Below are positions 1 to 7,695 of a stretch of DNA of 34,699 nucleotides, in pieces. The stretch's first letter is position 1. Each line of letters starts with the position of its first letter. A program made the translations under genes and the position numbers. The notes beneath the pieces were generated by a model. The model was not told the DNA's origin. It ran no database searches and worked only from the letters and a program-made list of their open reading frames with translations. The stretch comes from Nocardioides sp. (GTDB lineage Bacteria; Actinomycetota; Actinomycetes; Propionibacteriales; Nocardioidaceae): contig NZ_JASLGR010000033.1 of the NCBI RefSeq assembly GCF_030150155.1, positions 1-34,699 of the forward strand, written 5' to 3'.

Positions 1-327
1 AACCTGATCCCGGCCGTGCTCGGCACCCGGGGCGAGGTCGTGGACCTGGGCCGGACCACACGGCTGTTCACCACCGGACAGGTCAAGGCACTCCGACTCC
101 GACACCCCCACTGCCAGGGCCACGGCTGTGACAGACCAGCCGCGCACTGCGAAGCCCACCACCATCACAGGTGGCTCGACGGCGGCCCGACCGACCTGGC
201 CAACGCCCTGTTGCTGTGCAGCAGGTGCCACCACCGCGCCCACGACCCCCGCCTCACCACCGAGGTCACCGACGACGGCGAGGTCCACTTCACCCCACGC
301 GGGGCCTCACCGCCCCCACCACCATGA
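1..327 (+). CDS. HNH endonuclease domain protein, C-terminal fragment (cut by window edge)
   Basis: The frame is open from base 1, so the 5' end lies outside the window; the GTG at 16 is probably internal. The visible 108 codons contain a complete HNH/zinc finger: paired cysteines in CQGHGC, the HHHHRW core, an Asn in DLANALLLC, and CSRCHHRAH as the last His. This is the C-terminal nuclease module usual for actinobacterial DUF222/HNH proteins, often linked to mobile or repetitive gene families. A complete member of the same broad family lies at 27929-29218. It is convergent with the next gene, leaving 7 bp between stop codons. Confidence 0.8.
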   Translation, partial: NLIPAVLGTRGEVVDLGRTTRLFTTGQVKALRLRHPHCQGHGCDRPAAHCEAHHHHRWLDGGPTDLANALLLCSRCHHRAHDPRLTTEVTDDGEVHFTPRGASPPPPP

Positions 328-334
328 CGCGCTG

Positions 335-973
335 TCAGGAACGCTTCCGGCTCGGCAGCGCCAGCCACAGCGCTCCGGCCAGCACCAGGGCCACGAACCC
401 GACACACCCGATGATGGTCAGGGTCTGGCTTCCCTCCGTGGGGAGCCAGACCACCCGGCCCGTGATCGCACCTGCCTTGCCGTCGACGGTGACCGGGATC
501 GACCACTCCTCGACGACGTGCTCGGTGCCGGGGTCGTCCATCACTGCCGCGGGCAGCTCGGAGCCGGTGAAGCTGATCCGGTGGTCGGTCCAGCGGAACC
601 AGCCGCTCTGCCCGGTGCTCTCCCACCGCACCACGCCGGCCTGGCCCGCGTCGGTCGGGATCGTGTCCAGGAGCGGCTCGGTGGCGTCGTACGTCGTCAG
701 GGAGGCGGCATTGGTCGCGACCGCACCGCCGCGGAAACGCAGGAAGGGCTCACCGTGGTAGCCCTCGATCACCGCACTCACGGCGTTCCCGGTGGTGCGG
801 GCGGTCAGCTGGGAGCCGTCCGAGGTCACCTGGACCTCGAGGCCGGCCGGAGCCGAGACCAGCTCGGAGGCGAGATGGTCGTTGGCGTTGGTCGTGGAGT
901 GTGCCGCAACGGGCGACGCGGCCGCCATCGAGACGATGACGGCCGCGCAGCCTGCGGCGAGAAGGCGCCGCAC
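335..973 (-). CDS. Secreted membrane-anchored protein of unknown function in the cobalt transporter operon (DHR-motif paralogue A)
   Basis: Encodes 212 aa from a GTG 3 bp after the cbtA stop, so it is probably translationally coupled and the last gene of the R1 riboswitch unit. Residues 1-24 form a signal peptide (MRRLLAAG..., cleavage near PVAA). The ectodomain is followed by a C-terminal membrane helix (about 184-206) and a basic tail. Conserved blocks are GYHGEPF (71-77), IPTDA (105-109), the aromatic/His motif FRWTDHRI (126-133), a P-AV--DPG-EH stretch (141-152), and GAITG (168-172). The same blocks in the same order occur in the protein at 25070-25684 beside the copper genes. I do not recognise the family. 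An extracytoplasmic accessory role for metal uptake is inferred from context only. Confidence 0.85.
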   Translation of the reverse strand: MRRLLAAGCAAVIVSMAAASPVAAHSTTNANDHLASELVSAPAGLEVQVTSDGSQLTARTTGNAVSAVIEGYHGEPFLRFRGGAVATNAASLTTYDATEPLLDTIPTDAGQAGVVRWESTGQSGWFRWTDHRISFTGSELPAAVMDDPGTEHVVEEWSIPVTVDGKAGAITGRVVWLPTEGSQTLTIIGCVGFVALVLAGALWLALPSRKRS

Positions 974-976
974 CGC

Positions 977-1840
977 TCAGACGGTGACGGACGTGGCGCG
1001 GCTCTTGCGCGCGGCCTCGGCCGCGGCCGGGTTGAGCACCCGCTGCGCCAGCGGCGCGAAGATCAGCGCGATACCGCCCCAGAGGATGATCTGAGCCGCG
1101 ATCGTGTAGGTCCGGAACTCCGCCAGCACGTCGGCCGGGAAGCCGTCGAGGACGATGTTCCCGCTCGGGTCCTTGAGCGCCAGCGGCGTCTCGGAGCCCC
1201 GCACGCCGTTGAGGGCGACGTTGGCGTCGAGGTGGCCCAGCGGAGGCAGGATCAGGAAGCAGATCGTCATCACGGCGACGTACCCGACGGCTGCCAGTAC
1301 CACTGCCCAGTAGAGGCTGACCCGCTTGTGCAGCCACTGCCCGGCCAGCACGGCCAGGTAGAGGAAGACACAGGCCAGGAAGACGGTCCCCAGATAGAGC
1401 GCTCCACGGGTGCGGATGGTGTCGTCGTTGCCCACGGCCGGCGGGTTGGACGGGTACTTCGCGAACGGCACCGCGAACATGCCGACGAAGAGGAAGAACG
1501 GCACCAGAAGGCCGAGCTTGAAGCTGCTCACCCGTCCGGTGCGGCCGACCGCGATCACGTACGCGACGGCCACGAGGGCACCCATCGCGGCACCGAAGAG
1601 GACCATGCCGGTCCCGATGCCGAGGGTGGACTGGACGGTCCGGCTGACCAGGTCGGGGCCACCGGCCTCGACGGCCAGACCGGCTGCCTTGTCGAGCGCG
1701 TCCTGAGCAGCACCACGGGCGTCTTCGTAGTCGATCGCCTGGTTGATCAGGGGCTCGGCGAAGATGCGCGCGAAAATGAATGCCAGGAACCCGGCGGCGG
1801 CGCCTGCGAGGACGCCACGGCCGATCAGTTGCTTCACCAT
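977..1840 (-). CDS. cbtA: CbtA family cobalt transporter subunit
   Basis: A 287-aa integral membrane protein with about six hydrophobic helices (near residues 5-27, 72-98, 108-126, 146-166, 175-198 and 245-268). Family hallmarks include the N-terminal GVLAGAAAGFLAFIFARIFAEP helix with an Arg/Glu pair and the PPLGHLD segment (about 201-207). CbtA works with the small His-tailed CbtB; both families were predicted as cobalt transporters from B12-riboswitch control, which is also seen here. cbtB lies 26 bp upstream, and the GTG of the downstream unknown protein is 3 bp past the stop. The ATG at 1838-1840 is the start, next to an A/G-rich stretch (gagcggtgaacaac). Cobalt specificity is inferred from the family and the riboswitch. 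Confidence 0.92.
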   Translation of the reverse strand: MVKQLIGRGVLAGAAAGFLAFIFARIFAEPLINQAIDYEDARGAAQDALDKAAGLAVEAGGPDLVSRTVQSTLGIGTGMVLFGAAMGALVAVAYVIAVGRTGRVSSFKLGLLVPFFLFVGMFAVPFAKYPSNPPAVGNDDTIRTRGALYLGTVFLACVFLYLAVLAGQWLHKRVSLYWAVVLAAVGYVAVMTICFLILPPLGHLDANVALNGVRGSETPLALKDPSGNIVLDGFPADVLAEFRTYTIAAQIILWGGIALIFAPLAQRVLNPAAAEAARKSRATSVTV

Positions 1841-1866
1841 GTTGAGTTGTTCACCGCTCCCTGTGC

Positions 1867-2091
1867 TCAGTGACAGGGGAAGCCGAGGAAGTGTCGGCCG
1901 TCGTGGAAGAACTCGTGCACCATCATCGACTTACCGAAGACGGAGCTCATGCCCTCGTCGACGCCGATGAAGTAGTAGGCGACCAGCGCGAGCAGGGCCG
2001 TGAGGGCCAGGGCACCGATGGTCTTGAGCTCGACGTCGACGATCGGGGTCGCGACGGCATCGGCAACGGGCTGAATGGACGCAGAAGACAC
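1867..2091 (-). CDS. cbtB: CbtB family cobalt transporter subunit
   Basis: A 74-aa protein with one membrane helix (about 24-44) and a conserved His-rich tail: VHEFFHDGRHFLGFPCH carries His at four positions plus a Cys. This tail is the family's presumed metal-binding end. It starts with GTG at 2089-2091 behind a strong Shine-Dalgarno (GAAGGAG, 7 nt upstream). It is the first gene after riboswitch R1, whose 3' end lies 48 nt before the start codon. Confidence 0.93.
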   Translation of the reverse strand: MSSASIQPVADAVATPIVDVELKTIGALALTALLALVAYYFIGVDEGMSSVFGKSMMVHEFFHDGRHFLGFPCH

Positions 2092-2138
2092 GTAAGGCTC
2101 CTTCAGGAATGCAACGTTCCATGGTTTCTAGGGCAGCG

Positions 2139-2236
2139 TGTCGGCGGAAGATCTGACTTCGAGCACCGGGTGGTCCCCGGGCTCTCACAGTGGCGTGACC
2201 GTGCCAGATTCTCACTGGCTTCCTCAACATCCGACA
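2139..2236 (-). promoter_or_regulatory. Cobalamin riboswitch R1 (compact) in the cbtB leader
   Basis: Reading the minus strand, P1 is TGTCGG/CCGACA (plus-strand 2231-2236 and 2139-2144). Inside are the conserved core GAAGCCAGTGAGAATCTGG, the CGGTCACGCCACTGTGA block and a B12 box of the form AGTCAGAtcttccGCC. Its ligand should be a cobalamin; binding normally lowers expression. It lacks the 5' GGTGCC element and long peripheral stem that R2 and R4 have, so the element is only about 98 nt. The mapped promoter would start transcription right at P1, which supports the short boundaries. Confidence 0.9.
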
Positions 2237-2245
2237 AGCAGAGCC

Positions 2246-2274
2246 AGACTATCGTTCGAGCCGGTGGCTGTCGA
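2246..2274 (-). promoter_or_regulatory. Promoter of the R1-cbtB-cbtA unit
   Basis: On the minus strand a -35-like TCGACA (2269-2274) is followed by a 17-nt spacer and a -10 TAGTCT (2246-2251). Transcription would begin near 2238, immediately before riboswitch P1. The -10 includes the TAG stop codon of the upstream gene (2249-2251), so the promoter sits inside the 3' end of that gene. Confidence 0.6.
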
Positions 2275-2935
2275 ACGGGACCCCGCCCACGAAGTGGGAC
2301 TCGACGATCCCCCGGGCTGCCGCCTCGTCGACGTGGCCGTACCAGACGTCGTCGGGCTGGACGCTGATCACCGGCGCCTGGTTGCACGGGAACTGGCACC
2401 CGGTGTGCACCACCAGGACGTCGGAGTCGCCGAGCTGGTGCTCCATCATCGCCAGGATCATCGAGCGCATCGTGTCGACCCCGCCCTTGGCGGTGCAGCG
2501 CGGCCCCCGGCAGACCATCACCTGGTGCCGATGACCGGTGACGTCCTCCCACGCCTCCGACGTCAGTCCCGGCTCGGTCCCGCTGATCGGCTTGGTCTCG
2601 GCGAGCACGTCGTCGACCTCCTCGAGCCGTACGGCGAGCCGGGTCGCGACCACCACCTCGGGCTTGATCCCAGCCCGTTCGCGCCACCAGTGCGCCGCGA
2701 TCCGACGCAGCCAGGAGTGCGCCGGTCCGATCGGGCCGGTGTTGATCCCGACCAGCGTGATCGTGGTGGCGCCGGCGTCGGCGAGGCGGGTGAGCTCAGC
2801 CGACAGCGACGGGTCCCCCATCTGGAGGAACCCGACGATGGCGCCGCGGCGCTCGGCCTCGGCCAGCAGCAGCTCGCGGCGGTCGACGTCGGTGACCGAC
2901 ATCCCGACCAGGAGCAGGGGCGTGGTGGAGCTCAT
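2249..2935 (-). CDS. CbiX-like domain fused to a thioredoxin-like [2Fe-2S] ferredoxin domain
   Basis: A 228-aa protein, last gene of the R2 unit, with its ATG overlapping the cobD stop (ATGA). The C-terminal half (about 137-215) is a thioredoxin-like [2Fe-2S] ferredoxin with Cys142, Cys147, Cys180 and Cys184 (VCRGPRC...HTGCQFPC). The N-terminal half resembles sirohydrochlorin cobaltochelatase CbiX: LLLVG start (8-11), VGFLQMGDPSLSAEL (34-48), then ADAGATTITLV. The catalytic VGHGS loop of CbiX reads VGMSVTD here, so the usual first metal-binding His is absent; His73 in a PAHSW context could match the second. A redox or metal-handling accessory role in cobalamin synthesis is inferred. Whether it still chelates cobalt is open. 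Confidence 0.8.
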   Translation of the reverse strand: MSSTTPLLLVGMSVTDVDRRELLLAEAERRGAIVGFLQMGDPSLSAELTRLADAGATTITLVGINTGPIGPAHSWLRRIAAHWWRERAGIKPEVVVATRLAVRLEEVDDVLAETKPISGTEPGLTSEAWEDVTGHRHQVMVCRGPRCTAKGGVDTMRSMILAMMEHQLGDSDVLVVHTGCQFPCNQAPVISVQPDDVWYGHVDEAAARGIVESHFVGGVPFDSHRLER

Positions 2936-3888
2936 CGGTGGTCCTTTCGCGACCGCAGCCGGCCGAGGGTGTACGCCGTTCCCGCAGCGATCAGGGCAGC
3001 GCCCAGATCGACGCGGCGGGCCAGGCCGATCGCCCGGCCGATGTGGACCGGGTCGGGTGCGGGTCCGCGGCCCATCACGGCGCGGTGCTCGACCCGGTGG
3101 CCGTAGTAGGTGTTGGTGCCGCCCAGGTGGATACCGAGCGAACCGGCGAAGGCGGCCTCGATGACGCCCGCGTTGGGGCTCGGGTGCGCGGCAGCGTCGC
3201 GACGCCAGGCCCGGACGGCCTCACGGGCTCGGGTCGGCGCGGCCAGCAGCGTGAGCGCTCCCGAGAGCCGGGAGCCGGGCAGGTTGAGCAGGTCGTCCAG
3301 GCGGGCCGAGGCCCAGCCGAAGTGCTCGAAGCGGGCGTTGTGGTGGCCCACCATCGCATCGAGGGTGTTGGCCGCCCGGTAGCCGAGCAGCCCCGGCACT
3401 CCTGCCACCGCGCCCCAGACCAGGGGCGCCACCACCGCGTCGGAGGTGTTCTCGGCCACCGACTCGATCACGGCGCGGGAGACGTCGGAGGCACTCAGGT
3501 GCGCGGTGTCGCGCCCGACCAGGTGGGTGAGGCGGCGCCGGGCGCCGGGCAGGTCGTCGCGGCCCAGGAAGGCATCGACGGCGGCGGCCTCGCGCTCCAG
3601 GGAGCGTCCCCCCAGCACCGCCCAGGTCGCGACGGCGGTCAGCGCTCCGCGGGCCAGGGGCGAGGTGGCGCGGCGCTCGGCGTACGCCCCGGCCAGGGCG
3701 GTCCCGCCGACGAGCACGGCCGTGTAGGCGGCGCCTCTGCCCCGCCGGTCGGCCCAGATCGTCTTCTCCAGACGCCCGGCGACGGTGCCGAACCCGGCGA
3801 CGGGGTGGAACCGGCGCGGGTCGCCGAGGACCCGGTCGGCGGCGAACCCGGCCAGCAGGCCCAGGGCTCGAACGGTGCCCCGGTTCAC
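2932..3888 (-). CDS. cobD: Adenosylcobinamide-phosphate synthase (CbiB/CobD), membrane protein
   Basis: A 318-aa member of the CobD/CbiB family, which attaches the aminopropanol (phosphate) arm to adenosylcobyric acid at the membrane. Diagnostic stretches are FAADRVLGDPRRFHPVAGFG near the N-terminus, SVAENTSDAVVAPL, YRAANTLDAMVGHHN, and FGWASARLDDLLNLPGSRL. The start chosen is the GTG at 3886-3888, which overlaps the preceding stop as GTGA; sequence upstream of it belongs to another frame. Its stop overlaps the next ATG by 4 bp. Its substrate partner would come from the CobC domain encoded two genes upstream. Confidence 0.93.
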   Translation of the reverse strand: MNRGTVRALGLLAGFAADRVLGDPRRFHPVAGFGTVAGRLEKTIWADRRGRGAAYTAVLVGGTALAGAYAERRATSPLARGALTAVATWAVLGGRSLEREAAAVDAFLGRDDLPGARRRLTHLVGRDTAHLSASDVSRAVIESVAENTSDAVVAPLVWGAVAGVPGLLGYRAANTLDAMVGHHNARFEHFGWASARLDDLLNLPGSRLSGALTLLAAPTRAREAVRAWRRDAAAHPSPNAGVIEAAFAGSLGIHLGGTNTYYGHRVEHRAVMGRGPAPDPVHIGRAIGLARRVDLGAALIAAGTAYTLGRLRSRKDHR

Positions 3889-4640
3889 GGGACCAGCTCG
3901 GCGAGCAGGGCGACGTCGCGCAGCACCGCGACCGCCGAGCGCAGGATCGGGACACCCGCCAGGGCCGCCAGCGCAGCGAGCTGGGGGGTGCCGGTGGCCT
4001 CCGCAGTCGTGGCACCGTCCCGCGCTGGCGCATCGCCTTCGGCCGCCGAGGAGAGCGCCGCCGCGTCCAGGAACCAGAGGTCGGCGCCGGGCAGTGCCGC
4101 CTGGGTCAGGGCGGCCGCGGTCTCGGCCAGGTCGCCGCTGAGCACGACCGGGACACCGGTGTGGGCGGCGTGCATCAAGACGCCCACGGCGGTCTGCACG
4201 AACGCGTCGCGCTGCGCCTCGGTGCGTGCCGCCCACGGGTCGGCGAGCAGGAACAGCTGGGTTCCGGCGCGAAGCTCGCGGTGGGCCAGGGCAGCGCCGG
4301 CCAGGCGCAGGTCGGTCTCGGCCTGCGTGTCGGTCGTCTGGGTGTCGGTCGGCAGCGCCACCACCGTGACGCCGTGCGCGGCGGCCAGGCTGCTCAGGTC
4401 AGGGCCGGGACCGGCCAGCAGCCGGACCTCACGCAGCGGAGTCGGAGGGACCCGGCCCTGCGTGGCGCTCAGCCAGACGGCGTACTCGCCCAGGCGGCCC
4501 AGCGCGCCGGGCGGGGTGGCCAGCGCGGCCAGCCGCTTCGCGGCATGGGCCTGGGCGATCTCCGAGAGCGGCGCGGCCTCACGCGGCAGGCTGGTCGGGG
4601 CCAGGGAGCGCTTGCCCGAGCCGATGCTCCGGTCACTCAT
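3885..4640 (-). CDS. Degenerate CobT-like protein, probably catalytically inactive
   Basis: A 251-aa protein clearly related to the full CobT at 19170-20249 at both ends. Residues 37-66 (RLAALATPPGALGRLGEYAVWLS) and the tail GVPILRSAVAVLRDVALLAEL (229-249) match it closely. Key parts of the enzyme are missing: the GDHGV motif (74-78 in CobT) is replaced by a G/P/L stretch, the phosphate-binding GDMGIGNTT (186-194) reads LADPWAART, and the catalytic Glu in LGEGSGA (Glu330) is lost. It is about 110 residues shorter. The ATG at 4638-4640 overlaps the cobBC stop (ATGA). A regulatory or scaffolding role in the pathway is a guess; it could also be a decaying duplicate, although the frame and operon overlaps are intact. 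Confidence 0.82.
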   Translation of the reverse strand: MSDRSIGSGKRSLAPTSLPREAAPLSEIAQAHAAKRLAALATPPGALGRLGEYAVWLSATQGRVPPTPLREVRLLAGPGPDLSSLAAAHGVTVVALPTDTQTTDTQAETDLRLAGAALAHRELRAGTQLFLLADPWAARTEAQRDAFVQTAVGVLMHAAHTGVPVVLSGDLAETAAALTQAALPGADLWFLDAAALSSAAEGDAPARDGATTAEATGTPQLAALAALAGVPILRSAVAVLRDVALLAELVP

Positions 4641-7087
4641 CGCGGCACCTCCAGGTCCCGCAGGGCGCGGCACAGTCGGTCACTCCCCGCTGGTTCACGT
4701 ACGGCGATCCGCACCCAGGACCCGTCCAGGCCCGGGAACGTGTCGGCACGGCGTACGGCGATGCCGGCATCGCGCAACGCGGCATGGACCCCCACCCCGA
4801 CCTGGACCAGGACGAACGACGCCGCCGACGCCACCGGGGCGAGCCCGAGGCCGCGCAGTCCGGCCACCAGGTGGTCGCGCCACCGGCCGATCTCCTCGGC
4901 CCGGCGGGCTGCCTCGACGGCGGCGGTCTCCCCCGTGCACGCCACCGCGGCGGCGATCGCGGGCGCCGAGACCGACCAGGGTGACTGGATCGCTGCCAGG
5001 GCGGCGATCGTGTCCGCCTCCCCCAGCACGTAGCCGGCCCGGATGCCGGGGATCGACCAGTGCTTGGTCAGGCTACGGATCACCAGCATGCCCTCCACCC
5101 CCGCCATGGCCTTGCCGGCGAGCGACTCGGGCTCGCCGGGGACCGCGTCCATGAACGCCTCGTCGACGACGACCAGGCGTCCGGGGCGGGCCAGGGCGCG
5201 GACCACGCTGGCCGGGTGCAGCACGCCGGTGGGGTTGGTCGGGTTGCCCAGCACGACCAGGTCAGCGTCGTCGGGCACCTGGGTCGGGTCGAGGGCGAAG
5301 CCGTCCTCGGCCCGGCACAGCACCGTCGTGACCCGGTGACCGGCCGCCTCCAGGGCGGCGTGTGGCTCGGTGAACTGCGGGTGCACGACCACGGCGCGGT
5401 GCCAGGGGCGAAGCCGAGCCACCAACGTGAACGCCTCGGCGGCACCGGCGGTGAGGAGCACCTCGGCGTCGCTGCGCCGGTGATGGGCGGCGACGCCGGC
5501 GCGGGCCGGACTCACGTCGGGGTACGCCGCCGACGCGTCGATCGAGGCATGCAGGGCCTCGTCGAGCCAGGCGGGCCGAGGCCCCGGATAGACGTTGACC
5601 GCAAGATCGAGCAGACCGGGGGTGGCCTCGACGTCGCCGTGATGACGAAGCGGGTCAGCGGTGGCCCGATCCACGTCAGTACCGCCGGAGGCGTCGGCCC
5701 GCGCGGCGTAGGCATGGGCAGCATCGGCGAACCGCTGCGCCACCTGCGGTTGCCCGGCCCAGTGCAGGTGCAGGTAGGACGCATGCACCGTGTCACTGGC
5801 GAAGCCGACCCGCTCGGTGGCCGCGACGTTGGCGTCATTGACCTCCCAGGCCGGACTCCAACGCGGGTCAGCAGGCTCGGGCGCGGCCGGGACGGTCGCG
5901 GTGCGGTGGAACTCGTGGGCGGTGACCTGCTCCCCTGCCTTCGTCAGCAGGGTGTCACCGACGGCGGTCGCGACCGGGTAGCGCAGCGTCAGGCGGGGTG
6001 CCATCGCCGCGTCGGCGGGCACGATCCCGGCCATCGGCGTCGCGTCCAGGGTGGCGGCGAGGTAGAGCAGTCCGGCGCACTCGGCGACGGTGGGCAGCCC
6101 GGCCTCGATCCGGGTGCGGAGGTCGTCGAGCAGGGACGTGTTGGCAGCGAGCTCGGCGGCGTACACCTCGGGGAATCCGCCGCCAAGGTAGAGCGCGCTG
6201 ATGTTCTCGGGCAGCACCGGGTCGGTGAGGGGGTCGAGGGTGACGACCTCGCAGCCGGCCGAGCGCAGCAGCTCCTCGGTCTCGGCGTAGCGGAACGTGA
6301 ACGACCGCCCGCCGGCCATCGCCACCACCGGGCGGCGCTGCGAGGCGGCACTGAGGGCAGGGCGCCACGGCTCGGCGTCGAGATCGGGGGCCGAGGCGGC
6401 CAGGGCCGCGATCGCGTCGAGGTCGAGGTGCTCGGCTACCTGGGCGCCGAGGCGTTCGACCATCGCGACTGACGCGTCGCGCTCGGCGACCGGGACCAGG
6501 CCCAGGTGCCGCGACGGCGTGGCCAACTCCTCGTCGTGCGGCAGCCGCCCCAGCACCGGCAGCCCGACGGAGTCCAGCGCCCGGGTGATCTCGGCGGTGT
6601 TGCGGTCTGAGCCGGCGCGGTTGAGCACGACACCGCCGACCCGTACCTGTGGGTCGAAGGTCGCCATTCCGGCCGCGATCGCGGCGGCCGAGCGGGACAT
6701 CCGGGCGACGTCGAGGACGAGCAGGACGGGGGTCGAGGTGAGCGCGGCGACGTGCGCGCTGGAGGCGAAGCCGTCGGTGCCCAGCCGTCCGTCGTGCAGC
6801 CCCATCACGCCCTCGATCACGGCGATGTCGGCGGGCGCCGGGGTGTGGGCGCCGTGCAGCAGCAGCGGGACGACCTGCTCCTCCCCGACCAGGTGCGGGT
6901 CGAGGTTGCGGCCGGGGCGGCCGGTGGCGAGCGCGTGGTAGCCGGGGTCGATGTAGTCGGGGCCGACCTTGTGCCCGCTGACCTGGTGGCCCGCGGCTCG
7001 CAGCGCGGCCATCAGGCCGGTCGCGATCGTGGTCTTGCCCGAACCGGTGGACGGGGCGGCGACCAGGAGACGCGCCAGCCTCACCAT
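4637..7087 (-). CDS. cobBC: Fusion of cobyrinate a,c-diamide synthase (CobB/CbiA) and CobC-type PLP aminotransferase-fold decarboxylase
   Basis: One 816-aa frame carrying two enzymes. CobB half (1-460): ATP-binding P-loop STGSGKTT (13-20), VGPDYIDPGYH (41-51), EGVMGLHDG (92-100), and a class I glutamine amidotransferase domain with LGGGFPEVYA (301-310), nucleophile Cys337 in AECAGLLYL, and the closing SYLHLHW (437-443). It amidates the a and c side chains of cobyrinic acid. CobC half (about 485-816): fold-type I PLP protein with GNPTNPTG (614-621), VDEAFMD (641-647) and the PLP lysine Lys675 in SLTKHWSIPGIRAGY. CobC makes the aminopropanol (phosphate) arm used by CobD, encoded two genes downstream. 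The ATG at 7085-7087 overlaps the cobO stop; a GTG at 7082-7084 is an alternative start. Confidence 0.92.
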   Translation of the reverse strand: MVRLARLLVAAPSTGSGKTTIATGLMAALRAAGHQVSGHKVGPDYIDPGYHALATGRPGRNLDPHLVGEEQVVPLLLHGAHTPAPADIAVIEGVMGLHDGRLGTDGFASSAHVAALTSTPVLLVLDVARMSRSAAAIAAGMATFDPQVRVGGVVLNRAGSDRNTAEITRALDSVGLPVLGRLPHDEELATPSRHLGLVPVAERDASVAMVERLGAQVAEHLDLDAIAALAASAPDLDAEPWRPALSAASQRRPVVAMAGGRSFTFRYAETEELLRSAGCEVVTLDPLTDPVLPENISALYLGGGFPEVYAAELAANTSLLDDLRTRIEAGLPTVAECAGLLYLAATLDATPMAGIVPADAAMAPRLTLRYPVATAVGDTLLTKAGEQVTAHEFHRTATVPAAPEPADPRWSPAWEVNDANVAATERVGFASDTVHASYLHLHWAGQPQVAQRFADAAHAYAARADASGGTDVDRATADPLRHHGDVEATPGLLDLAVNVYPGPRPAWLDEALHASIDASAAYPDVSPARAGVAAHHRRSDAEVLLTAGAAEAFTLVARLRPWHRAVVVHPQFTEPHAALEAAGHRVTTVLCRAEDGFALDPTQVPDDADLVVLGNPTNPTGVLHPASVVRALARPGRLVVVDEAFMDAVPGEPESLAGKAMAGVEGMLVIRSLTKHWSIPGIRAGYVLGEADTIAALAAIQSPWSVSAPAIAAAVACTGETAAVEAARRAEEIGRWRDHLVAGLRGLGLAPVASAASFVLVQVGVGVHAALRDAGIAVRRADTFPGLDGSWVRIAVREPAGSDRLCRALRDLEVPR

Positions 7088-7695
7088 TCGATGCCCTTCT
7101 GGCCCTTCTGGCCGGCATCCATCGGGTGCTTGATCTTCGTCATCTCCGTGACCAGGTCGCTGGCCTCGATCAGCCGCGGCTCGGCGCGGCGACCGGTGAT
7201 CACGACGTGCTGGAAGCCAGGGCGGCCGGTCAGCGTCTCGACGACGTCGTCGACGTCGACCCAGCCCCACGCCATCGGGTAGGTGAACTCGTCGAGGACG
7301 TAGAGGTCGTGACGCTCCTCGGCCAGGGCACGCTTGATCTCGGCCCAGCCCTCGGCGGCCGCCTCGGCGTGATCCTCCGCCGTGCCCTCACGACGACTCC
7401 AGGACCAGCCCGCACCCATCTTGTGCCACGACACCGGGCCGCCTTCGCCGGTCTCCTCGTGCAGCCGCCCGAGGCGCTCGAGGACGGTCTGCTCCCCGAT
7501 CCGCCACTTGGCCGACTTCACGAACTGGAAGACGCCGATGTCCCAGCCCTGGTTCCAGCCGCGCAGCGCCAGCCCGAAGGCCGCTGTCGACTTCCCCTTG
7601 CCGTCGCCGGTGTGGACGGCCAGCAGCGGCCGGTTGCGGCGCTGCCGGGTGGTGAGACCGTCGTCGGGGATCGAGGTGGGCTGTCCCTGCGGCAT
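7081..7695 (-). CDS. cobO: Cob(I)yrinic acid a,c-diamide adenosyltransferase (CobO/BtuR)
   Basis: A 204-aa CobA/CobO/BtuR-family ATP:corrinoid adenosyltransferase, which adds the upper axial adenosyl ligand to reduced cobyrinic acid diamide. It shows the family P-loop HTGDGKGKSTAAFG (28-41), FQFVKSAKW, the Trp-rich GWSWSR stretch, VLDEFTYPMAWGW (Walker B-like Asp-Glu), and the TGRRAEP motif. Length is normal. The start ATG (7693-7695) shares one base with the stop of the chelatase gene (TGATG). It fits between metal insertion and amidation in the order of the aerobic pathway. Confidence 0.96.
   Translation of the reverse strand: MPQGQPTSIPDDGLTTRQRRNRPLLAVHTGDGKGKSTAAFGLALRGWNQGWDIGVFQFVKSAKWRIGEQTVLERLGRLHEETGEGGPVSWHKMGAGWSWSRREGTAEDHAEAAAEGWAEIKRALAEERHDLYVLDEFTYPMAWGWVDVDDVVETLTGRPGFQHVVITGRRAEPRLIEASDLVTEMTKIKHPMDAGQKGQKGIEW

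Noticed and set aside
128..1873. Long plus-strand open frame opposite the cbtA region
   Set aside because: It is antisense to cbtA and its neighbours, has low-complexity Arg/Gly/His composition and no family pattern; long opposite-strand frames are expected in GC-rich DNA.
3885..4640. The short CobT-like gene as the missing CobU kinase
   Set aside because: It lacks a P-loop and matches CobT at both ends; nothing resembles CobU.
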